Shown: positions 36,949 through 44,950, counted from the stretch's first letter. The stretch: DNA of 64,000 nucleotides from an uncultured Geobacter sp. (GCA_937860145.1 CALMBF010000155.1:59719-123718); one strand, 5' to 3'. Numbers and translations: made by a program. The notes: generated by a model not told the origin, from the letters alone.

Positions 36949-38192
36949 GCTCCGGTCTGTTGGTCCGGATTGATGAAGCAGTGGTTGGCCGTTTGTGGCT
37001 GAATGAAAAAAAACTCTTTTGCTTTCAGTACGACGAGAATTGGCTTCGATATTCACGCATACCGTTGTCACTTTCACTTCCGCTGCGTAAAGAAGCGTAT
37101 CTTGATGATGAGTCTCATTCATTCTTTGCAAACCTTCTTCCAGAAGAGAAAATCCGCGTTGTAATTGCCCGGAACCTCGGCGTTTCCCTTAATAATGATT
37201 ACGGCCTGCTGGAAAAAATTGGCGGTGATTGCGCCGGGGCGGTTTCTCTCTATCCCGAAGAGAATGAATCACGGCGCGAACCAGGATCCTACCGGCAACT
37301 AACTCTGGATGAATTGAACACTATCATCAGTGAACTCCCCAAGCGGCCTCTGCTGGCCGGTGATAAAGGGATACGGCTGTCACTTGCCGGCGCCCAAAAG
37401 AAATTGCCTGTCTACTATAATGGGCAGCATTTTCATCTTGGAATTGATGTCGCTCCTAGCAACTACATTATCAAACCGCCCATCGAAGACCTGGATGGTA
37501 CCGTCGAAAATGAGGCATACTGTATGGCGCTGGCCCGTGCTGTTGGCCTGGATGTCCCCCAAACATTCATCCATCAACATGGTGAAACTCGGGTATTTGT
37601 TGTAAAACGTTATGACCGCGTTGATACCGGAAGTGGCATCAAAAGACTGCACCAGGAAGATTTCTGCCAGGCGCTCAGGATTCAACCTGAATTCAAGTAC
37701 GAAACAGAAGGGGGGCCAACTCTGTCGGCCTGCTTTGATCTTGCTCGGCACAACAGCAGAACGTCAGGGAAGGATGTGCTGTCACTGGTGAACTGGGTGA
37801 TCTTCAACTATTTGATCGGCAATTCTGACGCTCATGGCAAGAACATATCCCTCTTGTTGCTGCCGGAAGGTCCGGCATTGGCTCCATTTTACGACCTGAT
37901 CTCGACACGGATATATGCCCATTTGGGGTTGGCATCTGCTATGGCCATGAAGATTGGCGGGGAGAATGATCCGGATGCTGTCCAGAAGAGGCACTGGCAG
38001 CAATTTGCCGAAGAGATCGGCGTCAAGCCTCGATTCGTGCTGACTCGAATTGTCGAACTGGCAAATAAAATACAGAATGTTCGATTGCAACTTTTCAAGG
38101 AAGCGTTTGCATCTTACACCTGTGATGCACTCTATCGCTTGATGCAGCTGGTAGATGAACAGACGGAGAAGGTCATCCGGAGAATGCAGTGA
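36945..38192 (+). CDS. hipA: HipA-like kinase toxin (second copy)
   Basis: 415 residues from the ATG at 36945, coupled to hipB by ATGA. Kinase elements are intact: SLAGAQKKLPV, VFVVKRYDRV, the catalytic loop GNSDAHGKNIS and FYDLIST. Two unrelated hipBA pairs on one element suggest stacked addiction or defence modules. Sequence similarity to the first HipA is low apart from motifs. Confidence 0.9.
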   Translation: MSSGLLVRIDEAVVGRLWLNEKKLFCFQYDENWLRYSRIPLSLSLPLRKEAYLDDESHSFFANLLPEEKIRVVIARNLGVSLNNDYGLLEKIGGDCAGAVSLYPEENESRREPGSYRQLTLDELNTIISELPKRPLLAGDKGIRLSLAGAQKKLPVYYNGQHFHLGIDVAPSNYIIKPPIEDLDGTVENEAYCMALARAVGLDVPQTFIHQHGETRVFVVKRYDRVDTGSGIKRLHQEDFCQALRIQPEFKYETEGGPTLSACFDLARHNSRTSGKDVLSLVNWVIFNYLIGNSDAHGKNISLLLLPEGPALAPFYDLISTRIYAHLGLASAMAMKIGGENDPDAVQKRHWQQFAEEIGVKPRFVLTRIVELANKIQNVRLQLFKEAFASYTCDALYRLMQLVDEQTEKVIRRMQ

Positions 38193-38258
38193 GTCTGATC
38201 CTGTTGTTAGGATAACTATTGACGTTATAGATCCGGACTGGAGAATAAACAATAAGGC

Positions 38259-38426
38259 ATGGGGTCAAAGCTCTGGGCCGTAACGGTTGGCGTGCAAGTT
38301 GTCAATGATGTCGGTGGTACCCGACGAGCGTCGTATGGTTTCAGGTATGCTCTTTATATGAGTGCCCTAGCATTTGGAAAAAATGACCAAATACAAAAAA
38401 AATTACCAAACGCTCTTGATTGGTGA
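38259..38426 (+). pseudogene. Remnant related to the C-terminus of the giant recombinase
   Basis: A short open stretch (55 codons from an ATG without ribosome site) contains SYGFRYALYM, identical over nine residues to SYGFRYALY in the 1219-residue recombinase (DNA near 36007), with similar bases too. The surrounding sequence does not match. It looks like the tail of a second, largely deleted recombinase gene. Confidence 0.45.
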
Positions 38427-38605
38427 AAACAGATGTAGTAAATTGGCCTACATGATGACTTGAATAACCTGATTATAAACATGTTGCAGCACCTATACTA
38501 ATTATATTGAAGCATGGCTTTAGTTGTAAATATGTCAGCAATTTCTGCATATTTGTGTCTAAAGCCATTTTATTTGGCCCGCCGACACAATCGGCGGGCT
38601 TTTTT
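38416..38605 (+). ncRNA. Candidate structured small RNA with terminator
   Basis: A promoter-like pair TTGATT-17 bases-TAAATT (38416-38444) is followed by a long hairpin (38516-38566: outer stem GGCTTTAG/CTAAAGCC, inner stem AAATATG/CATATTT) and an intrinsic terminator (38577-38605: nine-base stem, loop CACAA, six T). The implied RNA is about 150 bases and ends before the ParB gene. It could be a regulatory RNA or a leader. No family recognised. Confidence 0.35.
38577..38605 (+). terminator. Intrinsic terminator upstream of the ParB gene
   Basis: Stem GCCCGCCGA (38577-38585) with TCGGCGGGC (38591-38599), five-base loop and six T. No complete protein gene ends just before it, which is why a small RNA is proposed. 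Confidence 0.85.
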
Positions 38606-38691
38606 ATTGAGCAAATGCGGCTGTAGACTTCTGGTTTTATCGAAATTACTAAGTGTTGAAATAGACAGCTACCTCTATAAAAGGAGCTAAT

Positions 38692-39504
38692 ATGTCTGAA
38701 AATATTTTCAAAAATTTACAAACTGATTTCCTTGATATCAACACAATAACACCGAATCCATATCAACCCCGTAAAGTGTATAATGACGCTGATATTGCTT
38801 CATTAAGTGTGAGTATCAAAAAACATGGGCTGCTGCAACCTGTCATGGTCACCACCCGCGATAATGGCTTCGAACTTGTATATGGGCATCGTAGACTTCT
38901 GGCCGCCAAGATGGCAGGCATGGATAAAATACTGGCGGTTATTCAGCCGGCAGGTGGTGATTTGCTTGAACCGGCAGTAGTGGAAAATACGCAGCGCCAA
39001 GACTTGAGCCCCTTGGATGAATCCGCTGCATTTCAGATCCTCAGTATAGAGCGCAGTTACAATTTGAAGGAACTTTCGACAGTGACTGGCAAATCAGTGT
39101 CGAGCCTGTCCGAAATTCTCAAGTTGAACATTATTCCTGCAGATGTACAAGACAAGTGTCGTCACAACGATCATTTGACATTAAGATTTTTGATAGATCT
39201 ATCAAAATTTGGCGATGAGATCGCCATACGTAATGCATATCAATACTATCTCGAATTCGGCAAGCTGCCAAAACGGACGCATCGTGTCTACGGGAATAAA
39301 AATAAACTTAAGAGTTTTTTAGACAAACTCTCACATGTTATCAGTGAGTTCAATGAGCTTGATATTGATGACCAGGCGGATGAACATTTTTTGCAACAGG
39401 TCAAGGATCAGCTCGAACTATTCAACAAATTGCTACGACAAAGTTTATGTTTTTTTGATAGCAGCATTTCGACGCGTCGAAATGTCCGGAGTATCCGTTC
39501 CTGA
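38692..39504 (+). CDS. ParB/Noc-family DNA-binding protein
   Basis: 270 residues. The N-terminal ParB nuclease-like domain is typical: ITPNPYQPRK, LLQPVMV, YGHRRLLAAKMAG and VENTQRQDLSPLDE; a central HTH (LKELSTVTGKSVSSLSEILKL) follows. No ParA partner is in the window. The last codons run through the perfect 20-base palindrome at 39465-39484. It may stabilise the element or regulate transcription by binding that palindrome. Confidence 0.85.
   Translation: MSENIFKNLQTDFLDINTITPNPYQPRKVYNDADIASLSVSIKKHGLLQPVMVTTRDNGFELVYGHRRLLAAKMAGMDKILAVIQPAGGDLLEPAVVENTQRQDLSPLDESAAFQILSIERSYNLKELSTVTGKSVSSLSEILKLNIIPADVQDKCRHNDHLTLRFLIDLSKFGDEIAIRNAYQYYLEFGKLPKRTHRVYGNKNKLKSFLDKLSHVISEFNELDIDDQADEHFLQQVKDQLELFNKLLRQSLCFFDSSISTRRNVRSIRS
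39465..39484. repeat. Perfect 20-base palindrome, copy 2
   Basis: CATTTCGACGCGTCGAAATG is its own reverse complement. It overlaps the 3' end of the ParB gene and shares 16 bases with 36439-36454. Dyad symmetry with a central CG recalls parS sites, although the sequence differs from the canonical one. Confidence 0.75.
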
Positions 39505-39733
39505 AACAATACACTTCAGGAACGAGGAATACCTTAGGTACAATGTACACCTGAAGAAATTCAGGAGATGAATGAGCGTAACCAGGAACTTGAAGGGCAG
39601 CAGAAAAGGGCTGTAGGTAGATTGGCCGATTGTTTGTGCTGCTAAGATCTCGATTCTGACTACATGCCATTTTAATGCATGCTACGGAATATGTTTTCAG
39701 GATTAAAATATAAGGATTAAAAAAGGAGTCGAT

Positions 39734-40468
39734 ATGCAAAATGCGTTATTATCGACTGTTGATATGTCATTCGTTAACAATGGCCTTGACTGGCAGATTT
39801 ATTTAGGGCCGGCACGGACTGAAGATGGATTAGTGCTGAACGGTATATTCCATCGTAAATTTAAACAAACGGAACAGACTCTTGTGTATGTAAAAGGGCA
39901 TCGACACTGTCGTTACTCCTATCCACTCATTGATCGCAGTTTCTCCTCTCCTATGATTAATGACTATAATCTCTGTTTTGTCGGCGGGTGGACGGCAGTC
40001 GATCAAAACGGCCTGAGGCTTGACACAAACAGCCTCGCTGTAGCACGCGTCATCGAGGGGTTAAAGCCGATGTGTTGGTGTCACGCGCGGAAAGTATTCC
40101 CAGATAGAGTTGACGAATTGAAACTTCTGGAGAAGCAGGCGAGCTCAGCTGGTCTGGCAACATTGATTACAGAAACAGAAGATCAATTTAGTTTGTCAGT
40201 CTGCCATGTTGGTAAGTTCGACGAAATGTTCGATCTGGACTTGTTGCATGGAGACTATATCGAATTCCGCAAAAAAATACGCACTGTTATGCGCGATGAT
40301 ATTTTCATTGAGTGGTTCAACGATGCTTTCGAAAAAATGCGCGGTAAATGTTTGGAGGAATACATCAACTGGATCAATGAGCCTGAAGTTGGAACAAGCT
40401 ACTATCTTTTGACTGGATTATTTTTGGGATTTCCGCATGAAACTACTTATTCTTTGATGATGGAGTAA
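39734..40468 (+). CDS. Protein of unknown function
   Basis: 244 residues with a clear ribosome site (AAAAGGAG) before the ATG. It has no signal peptide. Visible features are a Cys/His cluster KGHRHCRYSYP, a WCHARK segment and a C-terminal hydrophobic stretch YYLLTGLFLGFPHETT. I do not recognise a family. It follows the ParB gene on the same strand after about 230 bases and is probably element cargo or an element maintenance gene. Confidence 0.65.
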   Translation: MQNALLSTVDMSFVNNGLDWQIYLGPARTEDGLVLNGIFHRKFKQTEQTLVYVKGHRHCRYSYPLIDRSFSSPMINDYNLCFVGGWTAVDQNGLRLDTNSLAVARVIEGLKPMCWCHARKVFPDRVDELKLLEKQASSAGLATLITETEDQFSLSVCHVGKFDEMFDLDLLHGDYIEFRKKIRTVMRDDIFIEWFNDAFEKMRGKCLEEYINWINEPEVGTSYYLLTGLFLGFPHETTYSLMME

Positions 40469-40635
40469 TATTTCTGCCGGGTTAATTCTTTTCTGAGAAA
40501 TGATCAGAGCGAATATTATGCTAGTGTATAACGAAGCGGGCTTTTGTGAGGGCAACAGGAGGCATACAATGTCATCGTTCATCTCAGCTCATCTGCCGCA
40601 GATCAGGGGAGTAAGTTCAATATATCATCTGATCT

Positions 40636-40675
40636 CAAGGCCGGGAAAAAACCTTCCGGCCTTGTTGCTTCTTTT
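40636..40675 (+). terminator. Stem-loop terminator
   Basis: Stem CAAGGCCGG (40636-40644) with CCGGCCTTG (40655-40663), followed by a T-rich stretch. It lies between the unknown plus-strand gene and the convergent 65-residue minus-strand gene. Confidence 0.6.
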
Positions 40676-40678
40676 ACC

Positions 40679-40876
40679 CTAGCAATCATGGCCTGGATAA
40701 TTGATGCATTCGATTATCACCCGCCAGTCTCCCAACACAATACCATCTTGCTTCAACCCAAACAGCTCCATTTCCAGCGCGCACTCTCCACGGCCATGGG
40801 TAATACATGCCAAAATCGCGGCGCATTTCTCTGCCAGTTCTTTAGTCTCCTCAAAAGTTCTGTACGTAGCTGCCAT
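40679..40876 (-). CDS. Small protein of unknown function
   Basis: 65 residues with a good ribosome site (GGGAGG) before the ATG, so probably real. It begins MAATYRTFEETKELAEKCAA and has three cysteines. It is the last gene of the minus-strand operon with excisionase, integrase and HD genes, 26 bases after the HD gene. No family recognised. Confidence 0.55.
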   Translation of the reverse strand: MAATYRTFEETKELAEKCAAILACITHGRGECALEMELFGLKQDGIVLGDWRVIIECINYPGHDC

Positions 40877-40902
40877 AATCTACCTCCCTCCTTATACTCT
40901 AT

Positions 40903-41853
40903 TCAGTTATGCTGCTTCCCATCACCTCGGGCCAGCTCCAAGCGAGGCCGCCAATATGTGCTACTTTCGCCGAGCTTCGCAAACGATTGCCAATCCGGAC
41001 AGTTCTCAAATGCTGACTTCTGCCTATCAAGACCACTGCTGATGCGGTCTGCCGCTGAAATGGCCTCAGCGATAGTTAATAACGGGTGGCAGCTTTTGCG
41101 CTGACTGCGCCAGGTCCAGAGATACCGGAGTGCCATGCCGGCATCGGGGCAGATGATGTCGAGCCGCTGCAGATGGGGTGCCAGTATTTCCAGGGTTAAG
41201 GCGTCGTGGTCAAGGACATAACCGGCGGCAGTAGGCTTGCCGACACACTGGATGGTCCTGATTTTACCTATGTCGTGAAACAGTGCGGCAATCATTGCCA
41301 CCTGAATTTCCGTTTCAGGAAATTCGTAGTAGCGCGAGACCATGGATGCGCATTCAAGGCTGTGGTCAAGTAGGCCGCCGGCTGTATTGTGGTGATGATG
41401 ACGGCTTGCTGGCAAAGACACGAAGGGGAAAGATATGGTGGCATCGGTCAATACCCAGCCGGCGAAACGCTTCAGCGGAGGGTGAGAGATACAGTCATAA
41501 AGGGTTTCAAGCTCGGCCAACAGCACTGGCACGGGAACCATGCTGCGGGGGATGAGATGCAACGGATTTTCCGGTTCTCCCTGGAGCAGTTCGGCCGAGT
41601 CCATATCAACCAGCCAGTTACCATTAATGGTCCTGAGTCGGCCGGTCAGCCTGATACAGTCGAACTCCTTCAAAACCAGTCCATCAATAATATTGATGTC
41701 CCAAGAGACGGCACGTAGGTCTCCTGTCGAGTCTTCAATTGTAACGGAGAGATAGTTGGCCCCGTTGGCAGCTATCTTTCGTTCTGGCCGGCGAACTCGG
41801 AACTGCCCGTTCACCGGCGCTCTATGGTGATAGTCAAGATTAGCGATGGTCAT
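40903..41853 (-). CDS. OB-fold plus HD-domain protein
   Basis: 316 residues. Residues about 10-90 resemble an OB-fold nucleic-acid-binding domain (LSVTIEDSTGDLRAVSWD), and the rest is an HD-type metal-dependent domain: HHHHNTAGGLLDHSLECA and ALFHDIGK. The arrangement is that of YhaM-like 3'-5' exoribonucleases, while the PAS-HHH-GGLL-DHSLE segment also recalls the HD domain of MOBH (TraI_2) relaxases. The start overlaps the integrase stop by 14 bases, so they are co-translated. Either RNA/DNA processing or element transfer is possible. Confidence 0.75.
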   Translation of the reverse strand: MTIANLDYHHRAPVNGQFRVRRPERKIAANGANYLSVTIEDSTGDLRAVSWDINIIDGLVLKEFDCIRLTGRLRTINGNWLVDMDSAELLQGEPENPLHLIPRSMVPVPVLLAELETLYDCISHPPLKRFAGWVLTDATISFPFVSLPASRHHHHNTAGGLLDHSLECASMVSRYYEFPETEIQVAMIAALFHDIGKIRTIQCVGKPTAAGYVLDHDALTLEILAPHLQRLDIICPDAGMALRYLWTWRSQRKSCHPLLTIAEAISAADRISSGLDRQKSAFENCPDWQSFAKLGESSTYWRPRLELARGDGKQHN

Positions 41854-43045
41854 TGGACACCTCGGATTCCTGCTGGTTCTGCTGGTTCAGAAGAAGCCGT
41901 TCAAACGCAGACCCATCTCTGCGCGTCAGGTTCGGCACAAATCGCGAGTAGGTTGTGAACAACATGCGGGTCGTGGTGTGACCCATCTGCCGGGCAATCC
42001 ATTCGGGATTTTCTCCAGAGGCAAGCCAGAGCGTCGCTGTGGTATGACGTGTCTGGTATGCCCGCCGACGTTTGATGCCCAGACGTTTAAGAGTTGGATA
42101 CCAGACACGGTTATTGACGTTATGGTAGTAAAGAGGGTCGCCGGCGCGGTTACAGAAAACATACTTATCATAATGACCAGTTACGGCTAGCTGTTCACGC
42201 AGCGCTTCATACACCGGTTGAGACATCTGCACCGTCCTTGATGACTCTACGGTCTTGGCAGTGTCTTCTTCACCAAATACTATTGTTTCACGGACATAGA
42301 TTTCCTTCCGTTCGAAGTTGACATATTTCCATTTCAGCCCATCAATCTCACCGGTTCGCAGACCCGTGTAAAAGCGAACAATATAGTAGTTACGGTAGTC
42401 CGGCCTCACGTTGCTAATAAAAGTATTGACCTCTTCAAACGAAAGCGGGTCAACATCCGTTTTCGGTACGCGGAGTTGTTTAATTCCCACAAATGGTGTG
42501 CTAAAGTTGTGCCTGTCAGCTGCCTCAGCAAGTATCATCCGCAAAGGCGTCATGATATGATTTATCCGGTCGGCAGAAAGTCCTGTCTTGGTTCCGTTCT
42601 GTACTTTGGCGAGTGACGCACGGAACTTCAGAATTTCTGCTTTGGTGATGCAGCTGACCTCTCTTTTCCCGAACTCGGCAATGAGATAGCAGTCCAGGGT
42701 AAGCCTCTGTGTGATTCTGTATGAGCGTTTCCAGCGGATAGTGTTCTCGTCATACCAGTCGTTGGCAAAATCCTTGAACAATGGAGTCTTGCCGGATATG
42801 TTCTCCTGCTTGATTTTCTTCTGGTTCTCGTCTAACTGTTTTACCAGCGGAGAGTTAGGAAAATATTTGCTGTAGTTGAACGTCCCGAGGGTGATTTCAG
42901 CCTCGATGAGTTTGAGGACTTTTTCCATCTTCCTGCGATTGTCGGCGGTATCAGGCAGCGCGGACTGCTCGCGACAGCGAACGCCCTGATACCTGAAGTC
43001 GAACATCAACAGACCGTTTTCTTTCCTCGCCCGAATACTACCCAT
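41840..43045 (-). CDS. int: Phage-type tyrosine integrase
   Basis: 401 residues. The N-terminal arm-binding domain (SIRARKENGLLMFDFRYQGVRCRE) is of the DUF3596 type. The catalytic domain has Arg in FYTGLRTGEIDGLKW, the box AYQTRHTTATLW (Tyr in place of the first His, usual for this subgroup), IARQMGHTTTRM and the nucleophile in TTYSRF. Such integrases use tRNA 3' ends, consistent with the tRNA-Val fragment at 27668-27714, but the intact tRNA is not in the window. Overlaps the excisionase-like gene by eight bases. Confidence 0.93.
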   Translation of the reverse strand: MGSIRARKENGLLMFDFRYQGVRCREQSALPDTADNRRKMEKVLKLIEAEITLGTFNYSKYFPNSPLVKQLDENQKKIKQENISGKTPLFKDFANDWYDENTIRWKRSYRITQRLTLDCYLIAEFGKREVSCITKAEILKFRASLAKVQNGTKTGLSADRINHIMTPLRMILAEAADRHNFSTPFVGIKQLRVPKTDVDPLSFEEVNTFISNVRPDYRNYYIVRFYTGLRTGEIDGLKWKYVNFERKEIYVRETIVFGEEDTAKTVESSRTVQMSQPVYEALREQLAVTGHYDKYVFCNRAGDPLYYHNVNNRVWYPTLKRLGIKRRRAYQTRHTTATLWLASGENPEWIARQMGHTTTRMLFTTYSRFVPNLTRRDGSAFERLLLNQQNQQESEVSNDHR

Positions 43046-43277
43046 TGCACACCCCTCCTCTGGCCAGTGGAATCATCGGCATTTCTTCCACAGATGTTTT
43101 CATCATGTCCCTCTCAATGGGCTCCCAGATAAACAGGATTTTCCTGCGGCCGAAGGGCCGGATGTAGTGGATGCCTTCGAGAAGGACCGAGTCCTTGAGA
43201 AACTCCCGGATGTACCTCGGGTCATAGTGAAGCCTGCTCGCCAGCTCATCAGTGGTCATGTACGTTGTCTCAGCCAT
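43038..43277 (-). CDS. Excisionase-like small DNA-binding protein
   Basis: 79 residues. A winged-helix-like N-terminus (TTDELASRLHYDPRYIREFL) precedes a short strand-rich part; size and position directly before and overlapping int fit recombination directionality factors (Xis/AlpA-like). It is transcribed divergently from the CI-like repressor gene. Confidence 0.7.
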   Translation of the reverse strand: MAETTYMTTDELASRLHYDPRYIREFLKDSVLLEGIHYIRPFGRRKILFIWEPIERDMMKTSVEEMPMIPLARGGVCNG

Positions 43278-43330
43278 GTGTTTCCTCCTTGTGATTTATT
43301 TAATTGCAGCATAGCACGCATAATTATGTA

Positions 43331-43397
43331 TGTCAAGAATAATATGCATGGTTTGAATGTATTATGCTTGTCAGGATTAATATATGCGTTGTATGAT
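43331..43397 (+). promoter_or_regulatory. Divergent promoter and operator region of int and repressor
   Basis: A promoter TTGTCA (43368-43373), 18 bases, TATGAT (43392-43397) faces the repressor gene. Two direct repeats with consensus TGTCARGAWTAATAT start at 43331 and 43369, the second overlapping the -35 box, so they may be operators for the repressor at 43435. Confidence 0.5.
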
Positions 43398-43434
43398 ATG
43401 ATAGATTGATGAAATAAAGGCTGGGGGAGGGGAG

Positions 43435-43683
43435 ATGATTCGCTTTAGATTGAAGGAGCTGATTTCAGAAGAGGAGTTTAGATCAGGTAAGAGAATAACC
43501 CTTGGCAGTATTGCGCATGTTACCGGGATCAAGCAGCCAACACTTTCGAGGATTGCTGGAACAAGAGGTTACAACACGACGACCGATAACATCGATAAAC
43601 TCTGTCGGTACTTCAACTGTAAGGTGAGTGATCTTATGGAGTATGTTCCTGATGAGGATGTGGTGCGGGAAATTGTAGTGTGA
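43435..43683 (+). CDS. Cro/CI-type helix-turn-helix regulator
   Basis: 82 residues with GGGGAGGGGAG before the ATG. The HTH is ITLGSIAHVTGIKQPTLSRIAG with the following NIDKLCRYFNCKVSDLMEYVP, a pattern typical of compact XRE regulators of the YozG type. Divergent from xis-int, so it likely controls the element's excision and integration. Right-most gene of the element. Confidence 0.8.
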   Translation: MIRFRLKELISEEEFRSGKRITLGSIAHVTGIKQPTLSRIAGTRGYNTTTDNIDKLCRYFNCKVSDLMEYVPDEDVVREIVV

Positions 43684-43753
43684 CAAGGTGGGTATATTGA
43701 GCGATGACCGGCGGACATGTCATGGGAATTTGCTGATCCGGATAAAAAAATAA

Positions 43754-43927
43754 TTGACAGGATATTTTTTATCTGATAAAAAACTATAAACAATATAGAG
43801 ATTATAGCAAGAAATTGGTTTCATAACTAAAACTTTTTGAGCGACGCTTCATAGCATTCGGCTCACTGGACAACCAGAGGCCAAGGAGATATCTCCTTGG
43901 CCTCTTTTTTTTATTTCGGAGGTTGTT
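43754..43927 (+). promoter_or_regulatory. Promoter and terminator-containing leader of the nitrogenase-like operon
   Basis: A TTGACA box (43754-43759), 17 bases and TAAAAA suggest a start near 43789 and a leader of about 140 bases. The leader has a small stem GAGC/GCTC (43839-43864), a stem CTGG-ACAA-CCAG (43866-43877) and then an intrinsic terminator: palindrome 43876-43905 followed by eight T, only six bases before the ribosome site GGAGG (43918-43922). ACAACC (43870-43875) can pair with GGTTGT next to the ribosome site. The layout suggests attenuation or a riboswitch-like control; no known class was recognised. Confidence 0.55.
43876..43912 (+). terminator. Intrinsic terminator directly before the NifB-like gene
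   Basis: A 15-base-arm perfect palindrome (AGAGGCCAAGGAGAT and its complement) with eight T. It may simply end transcription from the element or act as an attenuator of the following operon. Confidence 0.9.
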
Positions 43928-44785
43928 ATGGCGCAGCAATGTGTCGGTAAGAAAAGCATTCACGGTCACCCCTGTTTTGGCGGCAATCGTCATCAGAACG
44001 GACGGATTCATCTGGCGGTGGCACCGCGCTGCAATATCAAATGCGGCTACTGTACCCGTCGCCACGACTGCGTCAACGAGTCGCGGCCAGGGGTGACGAG
44101 CCGTATCCTGACGACGGAGCAGGCACTTGAACAGGTACGCGGCATCATGGCGAGCGAGGCGCTTGGCTCCATCATCAAGGTCGTCGGGATTGCCGGCCCC
44201 GGCGATCCCCTGGCCAACGAGGAGACCTTCGAGACCTTCAGCCTGATCGATGCCGAATTCCCTCAGCTGATCAAATGCCTGAGCACCAACGGCCTGCTCT
44301 TGCCGGAAAAGATCGACCTCCTGCATGATCTCGACCTGCGCAGCCTTACGATAACCATCAATGCCCTTGATCCGGAGGTCGGCGGCAGGGTGTACAACCA
44401 TATTTCATACCGGGGCAAGAGGTATTCAGGTGTCGATGCAGCCCGTATCCTGATTGCCAATCAGCTTTCCGGACTGGAAAGGGCTGCGGAGTACGGCATC
44501 CATGTGAAGATCAACACGGTGCTGATTCCGGGTGTCAACGAGGATCAGGTTCCGCTCATCGCCGAAAAAGTCAGGGACCTCGGAGCATTTGTCATGAATG
44601 TCATGCCGTTGATTCCCCAGGCCGATTTTGCCGGTGTTATACCGCCGACTGCCAATGAACTTGAGCGGATCAGAAGCGCCAACGAAAAAATCATCGGCCA
44701 GTTTCGTCACTGCCAACAGTGCCGGGCCGACGCGGTCGGCCTGATCGGTGCTGACAAGGTTGGCGGCTGCACTGTCAGTAGGTAA
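43928..44785 (+). CDS. marB: NifB-like radical SAM cofactor maturase (MarB-like)
   Basis: 285 residues, matching the radical SAM half of NifB and lacking the C-terminal NifX domain. The SAM-cluster motif is Cys35-NIK-Cys39-GY-Cys42, preceded by HPCFGG and followed by HDCVNESRPGVTS; the C-terminal CQQCRADAVG is also NifB-like. NifB joins clusters and inserts carbide to make NifB-co. Next to NifH-, NifD- and NifK-like genes it fits MarB of methylthio-alkane reductase operons. An ordinary nif NifB is not excluded, but no nifENX genes are present. Confidence 0.85.
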   Translation: MAQQCVGKKSIHGHPCFGGNRHQNGRIHLAVAPRCNIKCGYCTRRHDCVNESRPGVTSRILTTEQALEQVRGIMASEALGSIIKVVGIAGPGDPLANEETFETFSLIDAEFPQLIKCLSTNGLLLPEKIDLLHDLDLRSLTITINALDPEVGGRVYNHISYRGKRYSGVDAARILIANQLSGLERAAEYGIHVKINTVLIPGVNEDQVPLIAEKVRDLGAFVMNVMPLIPQADFAGVIPPTANELERIRSANEKIIGQFRHCQQCRADAVGLIGADKVGGCTVSR

Positions 44786-44950
44786 TTTTGCGCACTAATA
44801 GACTATATAATACGTAGAACATAAAGCATGTACAGGATTACGGTTGAATTTACGAAAGGAGAGGGCGCTTGGTAATGACATAAGGTCAGGTGAACTAATC
44901 AACATATGCTGGCACGCACCATAACAAATCCAACGAACAAGGAGCAGATC

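Larger units (their letters stand above)
38193..38691 (+). other. About 500 bases between hipA-2 and the ParB gene
   Basis: No intact protein gene. It holds a recombinase-related remnant (38259-38426), a promoter-like pair and two strong stem-loops ending in a T run (38416-38605), and the ribosome site of the ParB gene (AAAGGAG). Confidence 0.6.

Noticed and set aside
40500..40682. 60-codon open frame before the terminator at 40.64 kb
   Set aside because: No ribosome site and it runs through the terminator hairpin.
43684..43753. Intact tRNA-Val gene expected at the right end of the element
   Set aside because: No cloverleaf or CCA-bearing acceptor sequence was found between 43.6 and 43.93 kb.
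44910..44926. TGGCACG-like -24 box before the NifH-like gene
   Set aside because: The -12 half reads ATAAC rather than TTGC, so a sigma-54 promoter is not supported.
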